A stretch of 64,000 nt of DNA from Sacculina carcini (Eukaryota > Arthropoda > Thecostraca > Sacculinidae): assembly GCA_916048095.2 (NCBI GenBank), contig OU696573.1:4467535-4531534 (forward strand). The letters are read 5' to 3'. The notes below the pieces were generated by a model, which saw only the letters and a program-made list of their open reading frames with translations, made no database searches and was not told the origin of the DNA. A program made the translations under genes and the position numbers. Shown here piece by piece: positions 24,051 to 36,400 of the stretch (its first letter is position 1; each line of letters opens with the position of its first letter).

Positions 24051-27000
24051 TGAGCCTGCGGCGCAGCGCACCAGCGTCGACGGGCGAAATTCACAAACCG
24101 GTGCCTCTCTTCTTTGTACAAGACAGCATAAATACACGACGCTTCTTAGTGGACACCGGTGCCCAGGTGAGTGTTCTGCCTGTGTCAAGCTTGCCAGAAC
24201 CTCCGCCGCAACAGTCTTCCAAGCTGTTAGCGGCAAACGGTTCGCTCGTAAATGTCTATGGCACTCATGAGCTTACATTGACACTCACTCATGGCCCTCC
24301 GTTGCGCTGGAAATTTGTAGTCGCTGACACGACACTTCACATAATCGGCGCTCATTTGCTTGCACATTACCGTCTCATTGTCGATGTGCATCGCATGATG
24401 TTAAGCGATATTTCGGGACGTGTCCGCGCCCGAGGTACTGTGAATACCCTGAAATCTCCTCGGCTACAGTGCCTTGTAGAAATTTCACCGGCGTTTCATT
24501 CGTTACTCGCCGAATTTCCAGGTGTGGTGCGTCCGCCCGATCAGCCATTTCCGCTGCGTCATTCGGTAACGCACCATATCCAAACACACGGTCCGCCGAA
24601 ATTCGATAGACCACGCCGCTTGCCTCCCGACCGACTGAATGTGGCAAAGCAATCATTTTCCGATATGCAAAGGCTCGGAATCATGAGGCCATCGAGCAGC
24701 AGCCGGGCTGCACCACTGCATATGGTGCGCAAGAAACAGCCTGGTGATTGGCGTCCGTGTGGGGACTACCGCACCCTGAACGCGTGTACCGTACCGGACA
24801 AATATCCGATCCCGCACATTCAAGAATTCGTGACTAATCTGGCGGGTTGTCGTGTATTCACCACCTTGGATCTTGTGAGGGCGTACAATCAGATCCCAGT
24901 AGAGCCGAACGACGTCCACAAAACTGCAATTACTACACCGTTCGGGCTCTTCGAGGCTACGCGAATGCCGTTTGGTCTCCGCAACGCGGCCCAAACAATG
25001 CAACGCTTCGTTGATCAAATACTGGCAGGGCTCAACAATGTGTACGCGTACATAGATGATATTCTCATCGCCAGTTCCACCATGGCAGAACATGAAGTTC
25101 ACGTACGCGCAGTCTTACGCCGCTTACAAAAATATGGAGTTATCATCAATACAAGTAAGTGCGTGTATGGGCAAGCCGAAGTATCTTTCCTGGGTCATCG
25201 TCTCACCACCAATGGTATCTCCCCGTTGCCAGACAAAATGGACGCGATCATGTCATTTCCCACGCCAGAAACACAGGCTCAGCTTCGTCGATTTCTCGGA
25301 ATGACAGCGTTCTACAACCGCTTCTTGCCCGCTGCAGCAGAGCAACTGCAGCCGCTGCACAAACTACTGGTGCCAGCCGGTAAGCGTTCTCGCCGACCCG
25401 TAAATTGGACTGGCGATGCACAAGACGCTTTCCAAAACATCAAAGAGAAACTGGTTGCTGCCGTCATGCTGACGCACCCAGTTCGCGACGCTCCAATCAG
25501 CCTACAGGTGGATGCGTCCGACAAAGCTATCGGAGCAGTCCTGCAGCAATATGCACACGACGACTGGAAGCCACTGGCATTCTTTTCAAAAGCGTTGCGT
25601 CCAACCGAGTGCCGCTACAGCACGTTTGGTCGTGAGCTCTTGGCAATCTACTTGGCCATCCGAAGATTCAGGCACGCAGTGGATGGCCGACCATTGATTA
25701 TTTTCACAGACCATCGCCCACTCGTCACCGCTGTGAACTCTCATTCGGACCGCTAGTCTCCACGAGAAATTCGTCATCTGGAGTTCATAACCCAGTTCAC
25801 GACGGATATCAGACACGTGGCGGGCTCCGACAACGTTGTAGCTGATGCTTTATCGCGCACAATCAGCGTTCTGTGTCATCCAAAACCACCACTTCACGAT
25901 TTTGATGCGTTAGCAGCCGCACAGCAAGCCGATGTCGCCTTGCAGCGGTTAGAAGACACAGAACATTCGCTACGGCTACGCAGAATCAAACTCGCAAGCG
26001 GTGCACTCTTGCTATGTGATGAATCGACAGGCCGCCCTCGTCCAATCATACCGACAAGCTTCCGCAGACATTACTTTTCTCTGTGGCACAATATGTCTCA
26101 TCCGGGTGTTCACGCCACACAAAAACTGATCACATCTCGCTGTGTTTGGCCAAATATGAAGCGTGAAATTCAACAGTGGACACGCTCATGCGTATCATGT
26201 CAACGAGCCAAGGTCCACAGACACACACGAGCTCCAATCGGCACCTTTGACGTGCCCAGCGACCGATTCCGACATGTGCACGTCGACTTGGCTGGTCCGC
26301 TGCCTGCATCCAAAGGAATGACGTACGTACTCACATGCATCTGTCGCTTCACAAGGTGGGCAGAAGTGATACCCATTGCTGACATGCGAGCCGAAACAGT
26401 ATGTCGTGCATTTTTTGCTTGGCTGGTTAGCGCTATTTGGTGTCCCTGAAATTGTGACAACAGACAGAGGTACGCAATTCACCGGCACTCGCTGGCAGCA
26501 ATTGTGTGAAGTCATGGGCTTTAAACACAAAACTACATGCAGCTACCATCCGGCAAGCAATGGCCTTGTTGAGCGTCTGCATCGCCAACTTAAGGCATCA
26601 CTGCGAGCGCACATGTCAGTCAATTGGACGGACACTCTGCCAATTGTTCTTCTTGGTTTAAGAACGGCCGTCAAAGCAGACCTGCAAGTGTCATCCGCCG
26701 AACTGGTATACGGCACGCCGCTACGCATTCCATGCGAAATGATTGTGCCTCGTACAGGACGCGCCCAACAGCCGCAAACATCGCTCGCGTATGCAGACAC
26801 ATTGAGGCGATCCATGGCCCATATCAGACCAACGCCACCGCGTCACACGTCTGCCAGATCCCACGTGCCATCCGCCCTTGTATCGTGCAGCCATGTATTT
26901 GTCCGCCATGAAGCGCGTCATACTCCCCTTGATTACCCCTACGACGGTCCTTTTCGTGTTGTCAGCTGGACGGATAAGACAATTACAATTCAGCGCCGTT

Positions 27001-27421
27001 CGAAAACAGACACAGTCTCCATCGATCGAGTCATCCCGGCCGTTGTTGAAAACGTCGAACCATGCATGTCACACACCAGTGATCCGAAATCAGCAACTAA
27101 ACTGTTCCTGTCACAGCCATGCGCGGGACCAGATCCTGTGCTGAGATGCGCGGGACACAACCGGCCGGTAGTGCAACGACAACACGGCCGCAAATCATCA
27201 GATCATCACAAGTGTCACCACAATCTAAACGACCACAGGATCAACAAAAAACACAACCTTCACAACAACGAAACAGGCAAACACATAAACGACAGTTATC
27301 ACCACCAACTGAATCCACACAACCACCATCCATTTTGCAGACTCGTGTAGGACGAATTGTGCGAACTCCCAAACGGTATCGAGTCTCCTTCCTAGTCAAC
27401 TCTGACGGGGGGGTAGTGTAG
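24048..27421 (+). pseudogene. CsRn1-type pol with one stop and two frameshifts
   Basis: Protease [16 protein letters not shown] with [40 protein letters not shown] and the catalytic AYIDDILIA, RNase H with [25 protein letters not shown] and FTDHRPL. An in-frame TAG at 25754-25756 breaks the RNase H end, but the same frame continues with GSDNVVADALSR and the integrase zinc-binding region (HNMSHPG, CVSCQRAK) and VHVDLAGPL. Near 26420 the frame shifts by one; VTTDRGTQF and SNGLVERLHRQLK, completing the D,D,E triad, are in the new frame (to 27350). A second shift between about 27119 and 27300 brings the C-terminal VGRIVRTPKRY block, ending at 27421 on the 3' LTR edge. Without these lesions the order is the usual PR-RT-RH-IN. 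Confidence 0.85.
27402..27416 (+). promoter_or_regulatory. Polypurine tract, CsRn1-type element copy 1
   Basis: GACGGGGGGGTAG-type purine run abutting the 3' LTR start. Confidence 0.8.
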
Positions 27422-28173
27422 CGACCCAGTCCATAACAGTTGCATCGTACTAATACCGCTAGATGGCGCCATTTGTACATATTCACTGTTTGTATGCGCG
27501 ATTTTTGACCTTATAGACTGTGACTGTGCGATAGCGTAGCATAAGTACGTCTGATAGCACGATATACAGCAAATGTTTTTCATGATTATATATTAATTAT
27601 ACAATTGATTGCCACAAGTTGTACTATTTTACATTGCTATATATGTACGCTTCAAATCCTGGTCGCTGCGCTACGTGTAATATTTATATGTGTGTAAACT
27701 TGTGCATTTACTATGTGAACATCATGCCCTGCATTAGACCGTTTCAAGTTAAGCACCATTATGGGGTAAATTTAGATGCCTTGCTTCGTCAAGTCAGTCG
27801 AACTTTGTGAAGTGAATACAGTGATACGTGTTACAGTGAAAGTGTTGTGCTATCCCTCTCCTTTCGTTGGGTAATAGGTGGTAGTTTACGCTGGTAGCTC
27901 CGGTATTACCAGTATTGCATTCCACGGACCCGTCTCTTCCTTCTTCCTTGCCTCTCTCCCCTTGGCTCAGGCCTCTCACCCACTGGAGGTGAGAGTGCTC
28001 GCTCCGGGTGCAGTACGATCCCGGAGCACACCGGTCCTGATTGAGCCCAGGCCTAAACAGGCTAGCAGAGTCGTGGGTTGCCCTGCTTCAAGAAGGGAAA
28101 TTGCCTGGTCGCGTGTCGGTGAACACAGGCCACATTTGGCCCAATAGAATTGGACCCAAATCCAAATTCTACA
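27417..28173 (+). repeat. 3' LTR, CsRn1-type element copy 1
   Basis: 757 bp, same length and ends as the 5' LTR, followed by CACT, which repeats the four bases before the 5' LTR. Confidence 0.95.
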
Positions 28174-28177
28174 CACT

Positions 28178-28525
28178 CATACACACAGTGACGTCAGTGT
28201 GGATAGCCAACACACCGTCCGCTGCCATATATCCATATAAATATACGACGAGCGGGGTCGCTGGCCACAGGTTATTTCCTGAGATGGTCCCGGAAATTCT
28301 GTATATGATGATTCTGATGAATGACGATTAGGAGAGGCTGGGGGCCTATCTTTACGCCTCTTCCTCTTCCTAGCATTCATCTTGTTCGGCTAAACAGACA
28401 AAGGTAGTAGAGAAAACTATGAAAAAATAAAAAAGTTAATAAATTAATATAAGAAAAAAGAAACAAAATGACAATAATTTAAGTGAGAGAAGGCAGTGTT
28501 CTGAGCGTTTCCAAGGAGCAAGACG
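28178..28525. other. Spacer between Gypsy element and LINE
   Basis: About 350 bases with no recognised gene; AT-rich in its second half. It is present unchanged in the duplicate at 60920-61267. Confidence 0.5.
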
Positions 28526-31500
28526 ATGCTTTTAACTTCCTCGTACTTTAGTATTCAGGATTTTAATGTTTTTAGATATGATAATCCCAGCTCGACTATA
28601 GCCCATGGCGGGGTTATGCTGGCTGTTCGCACCAGTGTACCCTGTCGCCGCCTGCATATTCAGTCAGATTTGTCTGACTGTAAAAGACTGACTGACCGTT
28701 GTCTGGTCAGGCTTCGCCCTGCTACTGGTAACCGTGTAATTCCAGTACAACCAGATTCATGGTCGAGTCGTCGGCGACTAAACCGGCTCCCCCACTGTTC
28801 TGCAGTGAGGAGGGTGGCTAGACACCCTACAGGAAAAAAACAAAACCTGTTTCAAGGGCGGATGAGCTATCTGATAGCCAACGGCCATCTAGCATGTTCC
28901 AGTTTGCAAACGTGTTTTCATTTTTCTATTTTTGCCTACTCCCTGCTCGCTGTGATGTTCCTGTCGGTTGTCCTTTTCGCGCCTGTGTATAAATATGTGC
29001 GCTATATTAAATATATGTTGTTGTTGTTGTTGTTGTTGTTGCGGTTCACAAAGTTCTGTGCAAGGTTCGGTGCTGGCTCGGTGCTAGGGAGGTGAGTGTG
29101 TGCTCATTGTACCTGCCGCCTGGTCGCCCGTTCCCAAGGGCTGACGTCGAATTTTTAATCAGTTCACTTACACCCCCTTTTTATGTGTTAGGGGATTTTA
29201 ATGCTCATAGCCCTTTTTGGGGTTGTGATGCATATTGTAGCCGTGGTTATATTATGGAGGATATTTTAACTGTTTTAGACATAGGTATTTTAAACACAGG
29301 CACATATACGCATTGCGCCATGCCATCGGGCAGCATGTCCGCTCTGGACCTCAGTCTGTGCAGTCCCATTCTGCAGGCATCCACGAGCTGGACCGTTGAG
29401 AACAGTCTGTATGGAAGTGACCACTTCCCTATATGGATCTGTCTCAATGAGGTACCTAGGCTGGAAACACGACCACCGAGATGAAATTTCAAACGAGCTG
29501 ATTGGGTCCGCTATGGTTGCTTGACACTGGAAGCCATGGGCAGCCCCACACTTCGACCCAGCGTCGAAGATTTTACTGAGGCTATTGTCACCTGTGCCAA
29601 ACAGAGCATTCCGCGTACGGCATCGCGTCCCCGGCGGCGTCCTGTTCCTTGGTGGACAGACACGTGTTCTGTGGCATTGCGAGAGCAACGTCGTTGCTGG
29701 GGTCGCTTCCGGCGCAACAGCACGTTGGCACACATGCTTTGCTTTCGCCGTGCTCGCGCACAAGCTTGATGGACCTTTCGTGAGGCGAAGCGGGCCTCGC
29801 GGGTGTCCCATGTGTCCAGCATTAATCGGCATTGTCCAATATCCACCATATGGGACCGTATAAAGCGCATCTCTGGGAAGTACCGTCCCACTCCACTGCC
29901 TTCTCTGAAGATCAGTGGCGTGGACGTGATAAATCCGGAGCATGTTGCTGACGAAATTGGCCGATATTTAGCGGAGCGCTGTCGTGCAAACGTAGGCGAC
30001 CCTGATTTTGCGGCGATCAAACAGCAGTGTGAGAGATCACCCGTTGATTTCTCCACCAACTGTCAGCTACCAATCAACAGCGTTTTTTCTGTATCTGAGC
30101 TGAGAACAGCCTTGCGATCGCTTCGCGATGTGGCTGAAGGCCCTGATGAGGCTCACAACCTCATGCTGAAACGTCTGTCGCCCGCAGTGCTGTTCACCTT
30201 GCTGCAGGTCTTCAATGATCTGTGGAATGGTGGTCAGTTTCCAGCCTCCTGGCGACGGGCAATTGTGATACCCATCACGAAACAGGGCAAATCGGGCGAT
30301 CACCCGTCTGACTATCGCCCGATATCGCTGATCTCCAGTCTCTGCAAACTGTTTGTGAAAATGATTTGCAGACGGCTGGTATGGTTTCTGGAACGCGGTT
30401 GGCTGTTAAATGATGCTCAGTGCGGATTTCGCCAGGGTCGCTCAACTTTAGACCACCTGGTGACCATCGACTCTCGCTACGTGAAAGTTTCACGCCAGGT
30501 CACCACGTCGGGGCGATATTCTTTGACATCTAAAAGGCATATGTCACCACATGGCGACATGGAATTCTTCGCAAACTGCATCGCTGTGGTGTTAGAGGCA
30601 ACATGGAGAGGTTCGTACACAATTTCCTTTTGCCCCGCACATTCTGTGTGCGTGTGGGGAACTCCCTGTCTCGTCCGTTCGATCAGGCAGAGGGCGTTCC
30701 ACAGGGTAGTGTGCTCAGCGTGGCACTTTTTGCCATAATGATCAACGACATTGACAATCATTTGCCTCCCTCGATTGGACGGTCTCTCTCTGTGGACGAC
30801 TTCGCCGTATGGTGTTCTTCCCGCAGCACTGCTGCTGTCCATTCGTCAACTGTAGCTGGCGGTGAATAAAATAGAGACTTGGGGAACGCGTAACGGCTTC
30901 CGCTTCTCGACGTCCAAAACGGTCGGTGTACACTTCTGCCGCCGTCGAGGTGCCTGCCCTGACATGGAAATGGAATTGTACGGCAGTGCTGTCTCATTCC
31001 AACGCACGGTTCGGTTTTTAGGGGTCACGCTGGACTCGCGCTTAACCTACAAAGACCATATTTCACAGCTGAGAACCACATGTCTAAAGGCACTGAATGT
31101 GCTGAAAACTGTTTCCCACATGCGGTATGGAGCAGATCGACAGTCTCTTCTCCTTCTGTACCACTCGTTAGTCAAGTCGCGTCTCGATTACGCAAGCATC
31201 GTATATGATCTGGCTTCGCAGTCAGCAAAAAGCCGTTTGAATGTCGTACAACACGCAGGGATACGCATTGCCACTGGCGCGTTTCGCACGTCGCCAATCG
31301 TCAGCCTCCTTGTTGAGGCTGATGAGGCTCCGCTGGCGCTCCGTCGTCAAGAGCTGGGCATGCGTTATTCTTGCATGTTGGCAAGCACCCATGAAAACCC
31401 CGCGTATGACGTGGTATCTTCCCAGCATGTGCCTGAGCAGCAGCACCTTCCAGGACCTCAGTGTTCTGTGCTGTTTTGCAGCAAAATGAGGGCACTGCTG

Positions 31501-32684
31501 GAGTCATGCGGGATGGGTGCTAACGACGTCCTCAGACAAGAATACACGGCGGAGTCACCCTGGAAGTTGGTCACACCCGAGGTCGACGTCTCGCTAGCAG
31601 CTCTGCCGAAACACCGTACAGTGCCCAGTGTGCTTCGCTCAAACACACTGGGGCGAATTCATTCTTAAGGACAGTATACTGCCGTGTACACTGATGGATC
31701 TAAGTCGGTCAGTGGTGTGGGTTGTGCGTTTGTAAGTGGAGGTACGTGCCGTTCGAGCACGCTGCCACCGAGCGCTTCTATTTAATCGGCTGAACTTAAC
31801 GCTATCCTGCTGGCCCTGGTTTTTATTCGCTCATCTTCATTTTCATTGTTTTTAGTTTTATCCGACTCCCTTAGTGCTTTAAATTCATTGTCGTCATTCT
31901 CCTTATATCCTCTTATACAGAGCATTTTTTTCTCTCTTGACATCATCCACTACCAGGACAAGCGTGTAAAGTTCTGCTGGATTCCGGCCCATATTGGTAT
32001 TTTGGGCAACGAGCGAGCTGACAGAGCCGCAAAAAGAGCTGCTGAACGAGACTTTTATTCATTTTATTTTAACTTTCCCATTCCGTATTCGGACTTTTAT
32101 CCTATTATACATCTTTTTTCCGTTCTCGCTGGCAGCTCTCCTGGGACGAATGTGGTACTAACAAACTGAAAGCAGTGAAGCCAGAAATCGGACATTGGAT
32201 GTGCTCTTGTCGCCGGAAGAGGTCCGAGGAAGTTGCGCTCTGTCGTCTGTATGTGGGTCACACGTACGACACGCATCGCCATCTTCTACTCGGACAACCT
32301 GAACCCACGTGCAGCGCATGTAATGCACGTCTCTCCGTGCAGCACATCCTGGTGGAATGTCCAGCATTCTCAGAGGCGCGTCAACGTTTTCTTGGATCCG
32401 TTCGGACTATTGACGAGGTTCTTGGACAGGAGCAATCGGCGGTCATTGACGGCCGCATTTATAAATTGTTACGGCTTTTGCCTTTTAAAATTATATATTT
32501 ACTTTTATTCTTCTAATTTTCATATTCATATCACTCACCCTCACGCATATTTATTTCATCGCTCCATTACGTCCATTACGTTCATATGCATAGTTTTTGT
32601 TTAATTTAGACAGACTGGGGGGTGCCATATGGTCCTAGAGGCCGGTGCACCCCAAAAACTCAATAAACAAACAAACAATCATCT
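28526..32684 (+). pseudogene. I-type LINE with C-terminal RNase H, decayed, copy 1
   Basis: Endonuclease pieces: FRYDNPSSTIAHGGVM (28526 onward) and, after a SINE-like insert, VCSLYLPPGRPFP, YVLGDFNAHSPFWG and GSDHFPIWI (to 29484). RT pieces in several frames: DYRPISLISSLCK and CGFRQGRSTLDHLV (29803-30738), EGVPQGSVLSVALF and LSVDDFAVWC (30603-30869), then VRFLGVTLDSRLTYKDHI and LDYASIVYD (30862-31668). After that come RNase H remnants: YTDGSKS near 31690, DSLSALNSL near 31866 and WIPAHIGILGNERAD near 31980. A zinc-binding CSACNARLSVQHILVECP block ends near 32370. The 3' end at about 32684 is AAACA-repeated. RNase H after RT places it with I-group LINEs. At least four frame breaks and the absence of ORF1 and the endonuclease start make it inactive. 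Confidence 0.8.
28735..29041 (+). mobile_element. SINE-like insert with L2-type tail, inside the LINE
   Basis: About 300 bases interrupt the endonuclease of the I-type LINE. The insert ends with TGCGCTATATTAAATATATG followed by (TTG)8. That end closely parallels the 3' end of the L2/CR1-type LINE at about 2510-2543 (GGCGCTATATCAAATACATG then TGTT repeats), as expected of a SINE mobilised by that LINE. The head was not matched to a specific tRNA, and the left edge and target duplication could not be fixed. Confidence 0.5.
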
Positions 32685-33411
32685 CTTCAATTCGAATAAT
32701 AGCGATGGAAAATTCAATAAACTCAGTTGTTACATAAAAGTGAATGCCAAGAGGTCATTAGAAACAAAAATAAAGTTATTTGAATTGATAATAACACGCA
32801 TTCGTTCTTCTGTCCGACATTTGGAATTCAACTTGGCAACTCTTCCATTCCCCACCAGTGACACATCTTGCACAGATTTAGAACCACTGCCGTATCGCTC
32901 ATATTATCGCACGCGGCAGCCACTGCTAATAGAAATGATAAATGTGTTGAAGGTTGTAGGAATTTTTGCTTTCAATAATTCAATTTTCATCGTCCAGTGA
33001 TATATGATTGGCTTAAACCGCGACCAGCCAATTCTACGAAGCCTTGTTGATGAGCTGCAATAATGAAAAAACGTTGAATATTTGTTTGAATGTATTGAAT
33101 TGCACCCAATATGTGTACAAGGTTTATATAATACACATGGGGACAATTGTGTTGTCCATGTAGTTGTATTCTTGTTCATGTAGCTACGTGTACATTGTGG
33201 GTGCATGTTGATGTTGTCGTGGCGGTGTTGGTGACCTAGATGGTGATGGTAATTAGGAATGTTCTGGTCATTATGATTTGGATGATGGCGAACATAATAT
33301 GGATAATGATGGTGGTAATATCCTTACAAGCAAGCAACCCGCCCACACACAGTCAACCGCGACGACAAGAGAACAGCGTATGCCGGTTGGTGGTAACACG
33401 CGGTGCTCGAG
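32685..33411. other. Intergenic stretch downstream of the kinase gene
   Basis: About 730 bases between the LINE 3' end and the ancestral end of the kinase gene. No gene or element recognised; GAT-type trinucleotide runs begin near its right end (33235-33330). Confidence 0.5.
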
Positions 33412-33480
33412 CTACATCATCAACGGGTTCACATAATTGAAGCCGTCAAACTGTCTCTGGTCGATTTGTTCGACAGACAT
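33412..33480 (-). pseudogene. Ancestral aPKC C-tail end, out of frame
   Basis: In the frame next to the long one, the minus strand reads [19 protein letters not shown] and then TAG at 33412-33414. This is a clear variant of the tail end found after each kinase domain ([16 protein letters not shown]). The long frame enters it shifted, through a TCA-repeat junction, and stops at 33429-33431. It is probably the original gene terminus left behind by module amplification. Confidence 0.8.
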
Positions 33481-36400
33481 GATGATGATGATAATGGAGA
33501 TGGGAGTCGTGCAGATGGTGGGGATGATGGCGGTGATAGCGATATTAGCAACGGGTTGACATAATCAAAACCGTCAAATTGGCTCTGGTCAATTTTTTCA
33601 ATGGTGCTTGTGTTGTCGGGTGTTAGCCGCGCCGGCTCGTCTGTGAAGAGGGACGGAAAGTTGGCCAGATCATGTTCGCTCTTGACGCGTGGCTTGTACG
33701 GCGGCTTCAATTGCTTCCGCACCAAAAGCTGCCAGTCAACACTGTTGAAGAACTCATGCCCAACGATGTCTTTGAAGCCGGTGTTCGGATGGCAGCCCAG
33801 TCGCTCTATCGGGTTCTTTTTTAGAAGACCTCTCAGGATTTTGCGCGCATTCGCCGACAAAGAGGGCGGAATGCGGATGGTCTTTTCGAGAATTATCCGA
33901 TACAGATGGTTCTTGGTTTTCTCATTGGGTGCTTTAGAATGATGACCAATTTCGAACGGAATGCGATTAGTGAGCATCTCAAACATGAGCACGCCCAGCG
34001 ACCACCAATCAACACTGAAGTTATATTTCTTGCCAAGCAATATCTCCGGCGCGATGTAGTGGGGTGTGCCGCAGAAGGTGGACGTTGTTTTGCCTGGTCG
34101 CATTCCTTCCTTGCAAAGGCCGTAGTCGATAAGCTTAATATGTCCCTCGTGGTCGATCAGCACATTTTCCAGCTTCAGATCACGATGGATAATGCCGTTA
34201 TCATGCAGAAAATTAAGCGCCAGGCACAGCTCCGCCGAGTAGAACTTGACGTGCTCCTCCGGTAGTTTGCCGTGACGCTCCATATGATTCATGAGGTCGC
34301 CGCCGCGCACAAACTGAATCACGAAGAACAGCCGACTGGGACTTTGGAAGCACGAGTGCAGTCCCACCAGGAACGGGTGGTTGAACGCCATCTTGAACAC
34401 GTGTGTCTCGGTCTGCACGCAGCCGATATCCTTGGCATTCTTGATCAGCTTCTTCTTGATCGCCTTCATGGCGTAGAGGCGCCGAGTGCGTCGTAACTCC
34501 ACCATCATCACTTTGCCGAATCCTCCGCGTCCAATCACGCGGATCAGATCAAAATCGGCCAGCGAATACTGATTTGGGAGAATGGCCGCGGCCCCAGCAG
34601 GAACCAGGTCCACACTGGCCGATTTAGTAATGGTAGGGACGACGACGAGAGCCGGCTCAACCGCGTCAACTCCTACTTTGGCCGGTATCTTCATCGACTT
34701 AGTGGTGGTGTTGGTGTGGAGTTTACCGTTGATTGGGTCACAGCGCAGATGCTTCTGCGCCAGTGGCTTGCCAGTGTGCTTTCCCTTCAATAACTTGTTA
34801 CGCGAAACAAGACTCAATGTAGGGTGACGAGCAAACGGCGTCGGTTGTAGCGGAGATGAATGTCGTGATGGTGATGATAAGGGAGATGGGAGTCGTGCAT
34901 ATGGTGGGGATGATGGCGGTGATAGCGATATTAGCAACGGGTTGACATAATCAAAACCGTCAAATTGGCTCTGGTCAATTTTTTCAATGGTGCTTGTGTT
35001 GTCGGGTGTTAGCCGCGCCGGCTCGTCTGTGAAGAGGGACGGAAAGTAGGCCAGATCATGTTCGCTCTTGACGCGTGGCTTGTACGGCGGCTTCACTTGC
35101 TTCCGCACCAAAAGCTGCCAGTCAACACTGTTGAAGAACTCATGCCCAACGATGTCTTTGAAGCCGGTGTTCGGATGGCAGCCCAGTCGCTCTATCGGGT
35201 TCCTTTTTAGAAGACCTCTCAGGATTTTGCGCGCATTCGCCGACAAAGAGGGCGGAATGCGGATGGTCTTCTCGAGAATTATCCGATACAGATGGTTCTT
35301 GGTTTTCTCATTGGGTGCTTTAGAATGATGACCAATTTCGAACGGAATGCGATTAGTGAGCATCTCAAACATGAGCACGCCCAGCGACCACCAATCAACA
35401 CTGAAGTTATATTTCTTGCCAAGCAATATCTCCGGCGCGATGTAGTGGGGTGTGCCGCAGAAGGTGGACGTTGTTTTGCCTGGTCGCATTCCTTCCTTGC
35501 AAAGGCCGTAATCGATAAGCTTAATATGTCCCTCGTGGTCGATCAGCACATTTTCCAGCTTCAGATCACGATGGATAATGCCGTTATCATGCAGAAAATT
35601 AAGCGCCAGGCACAGCTCCGCCGAGTAGAACTTGACGTGCTCCTCCGGTAGTTTGCCGTGACGCTCCATATGATTCATGAGGTCGCCGCCGCGCACAAAC
35701 TGAATCACGAAGAACAGCCGACTGGGACTTTGGAAGCACGAGTGCAGTCCCACCAGGAACGGGTGGTTGAACGCCATCTTGAACACGTGTGTCTCGGTCT
35801 GCACGCAGCCGATATCCTTGGCATTCTTGATCAGCTTCTTCTTGATCGCCTTCATGGCGTAGAGGCGCCGAGTGCGTCGTAACTCCACCATCATCACTTT
35901 GCCGAATCCTCCGCGTCCAATCACGCGGATCAGATCAAAATCGGCCAGCGAATACTGATTCGGGAGAATGGCTGCGGCCCCAGCAGGAACCAGGTCCACA
36001 CTGGCCGTTTTAGTAATGGTAGGGACGACGACGAGAGCCGGCTCAACCGCGTCAACTCCAACTTTGGCCGGTATCTTCATCGACTTAGTGGTGGTGTTGG
36101 TGTGGAGTTTACCGTTGGCTGGGTCACAGCGCAGATGCTTCTGCGCCACTGGCTTGCCAGTGTGCTTTCCCTTCAATAACTTGTTACGCGAAACAAGACT
36201 CAATGTAGGGTGACGAGGAAATGGCGACGGTTGTAGCGGAGATGAATGTCGTGATGGTGATGATAATGGAGATGTGAGTCGTGCATATGGTGGGGATGAT
36301 GGCGGTGATAGCGATATTAGCAACGGGTTGACATAATCAAAACCGTCAAATTGGCTCTGGTCAATTTTTGCAATGGTGCTTGTGTTGTCGGGTGTTAGCC

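Larger units (their letters stand above)
22335..28173 (+). mobile_element. CsRn1-type Gypsy element, copy 1
   Basis: 5.84 kb with two 757-bp LTRs, a 4-bp target-site duplication CACT (22331-22334 and 28174-28177), a tRNA-Trp primer site, gag with an atypical Cys/His motif, and pol with protease, RT, RNase H and integrase. The tRNA-Trp site and the non-CCHC gag motif are known hallmarks of the CsRn1 clade found in trematodes and other invertebrates. The copy is dead: one in-frame stop and two frameshifts in pol. The LTRs differ at roughly nine positions, about 1%. Copy 2 at 55077-60915 shares all lesions. Confidence 0.9.
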
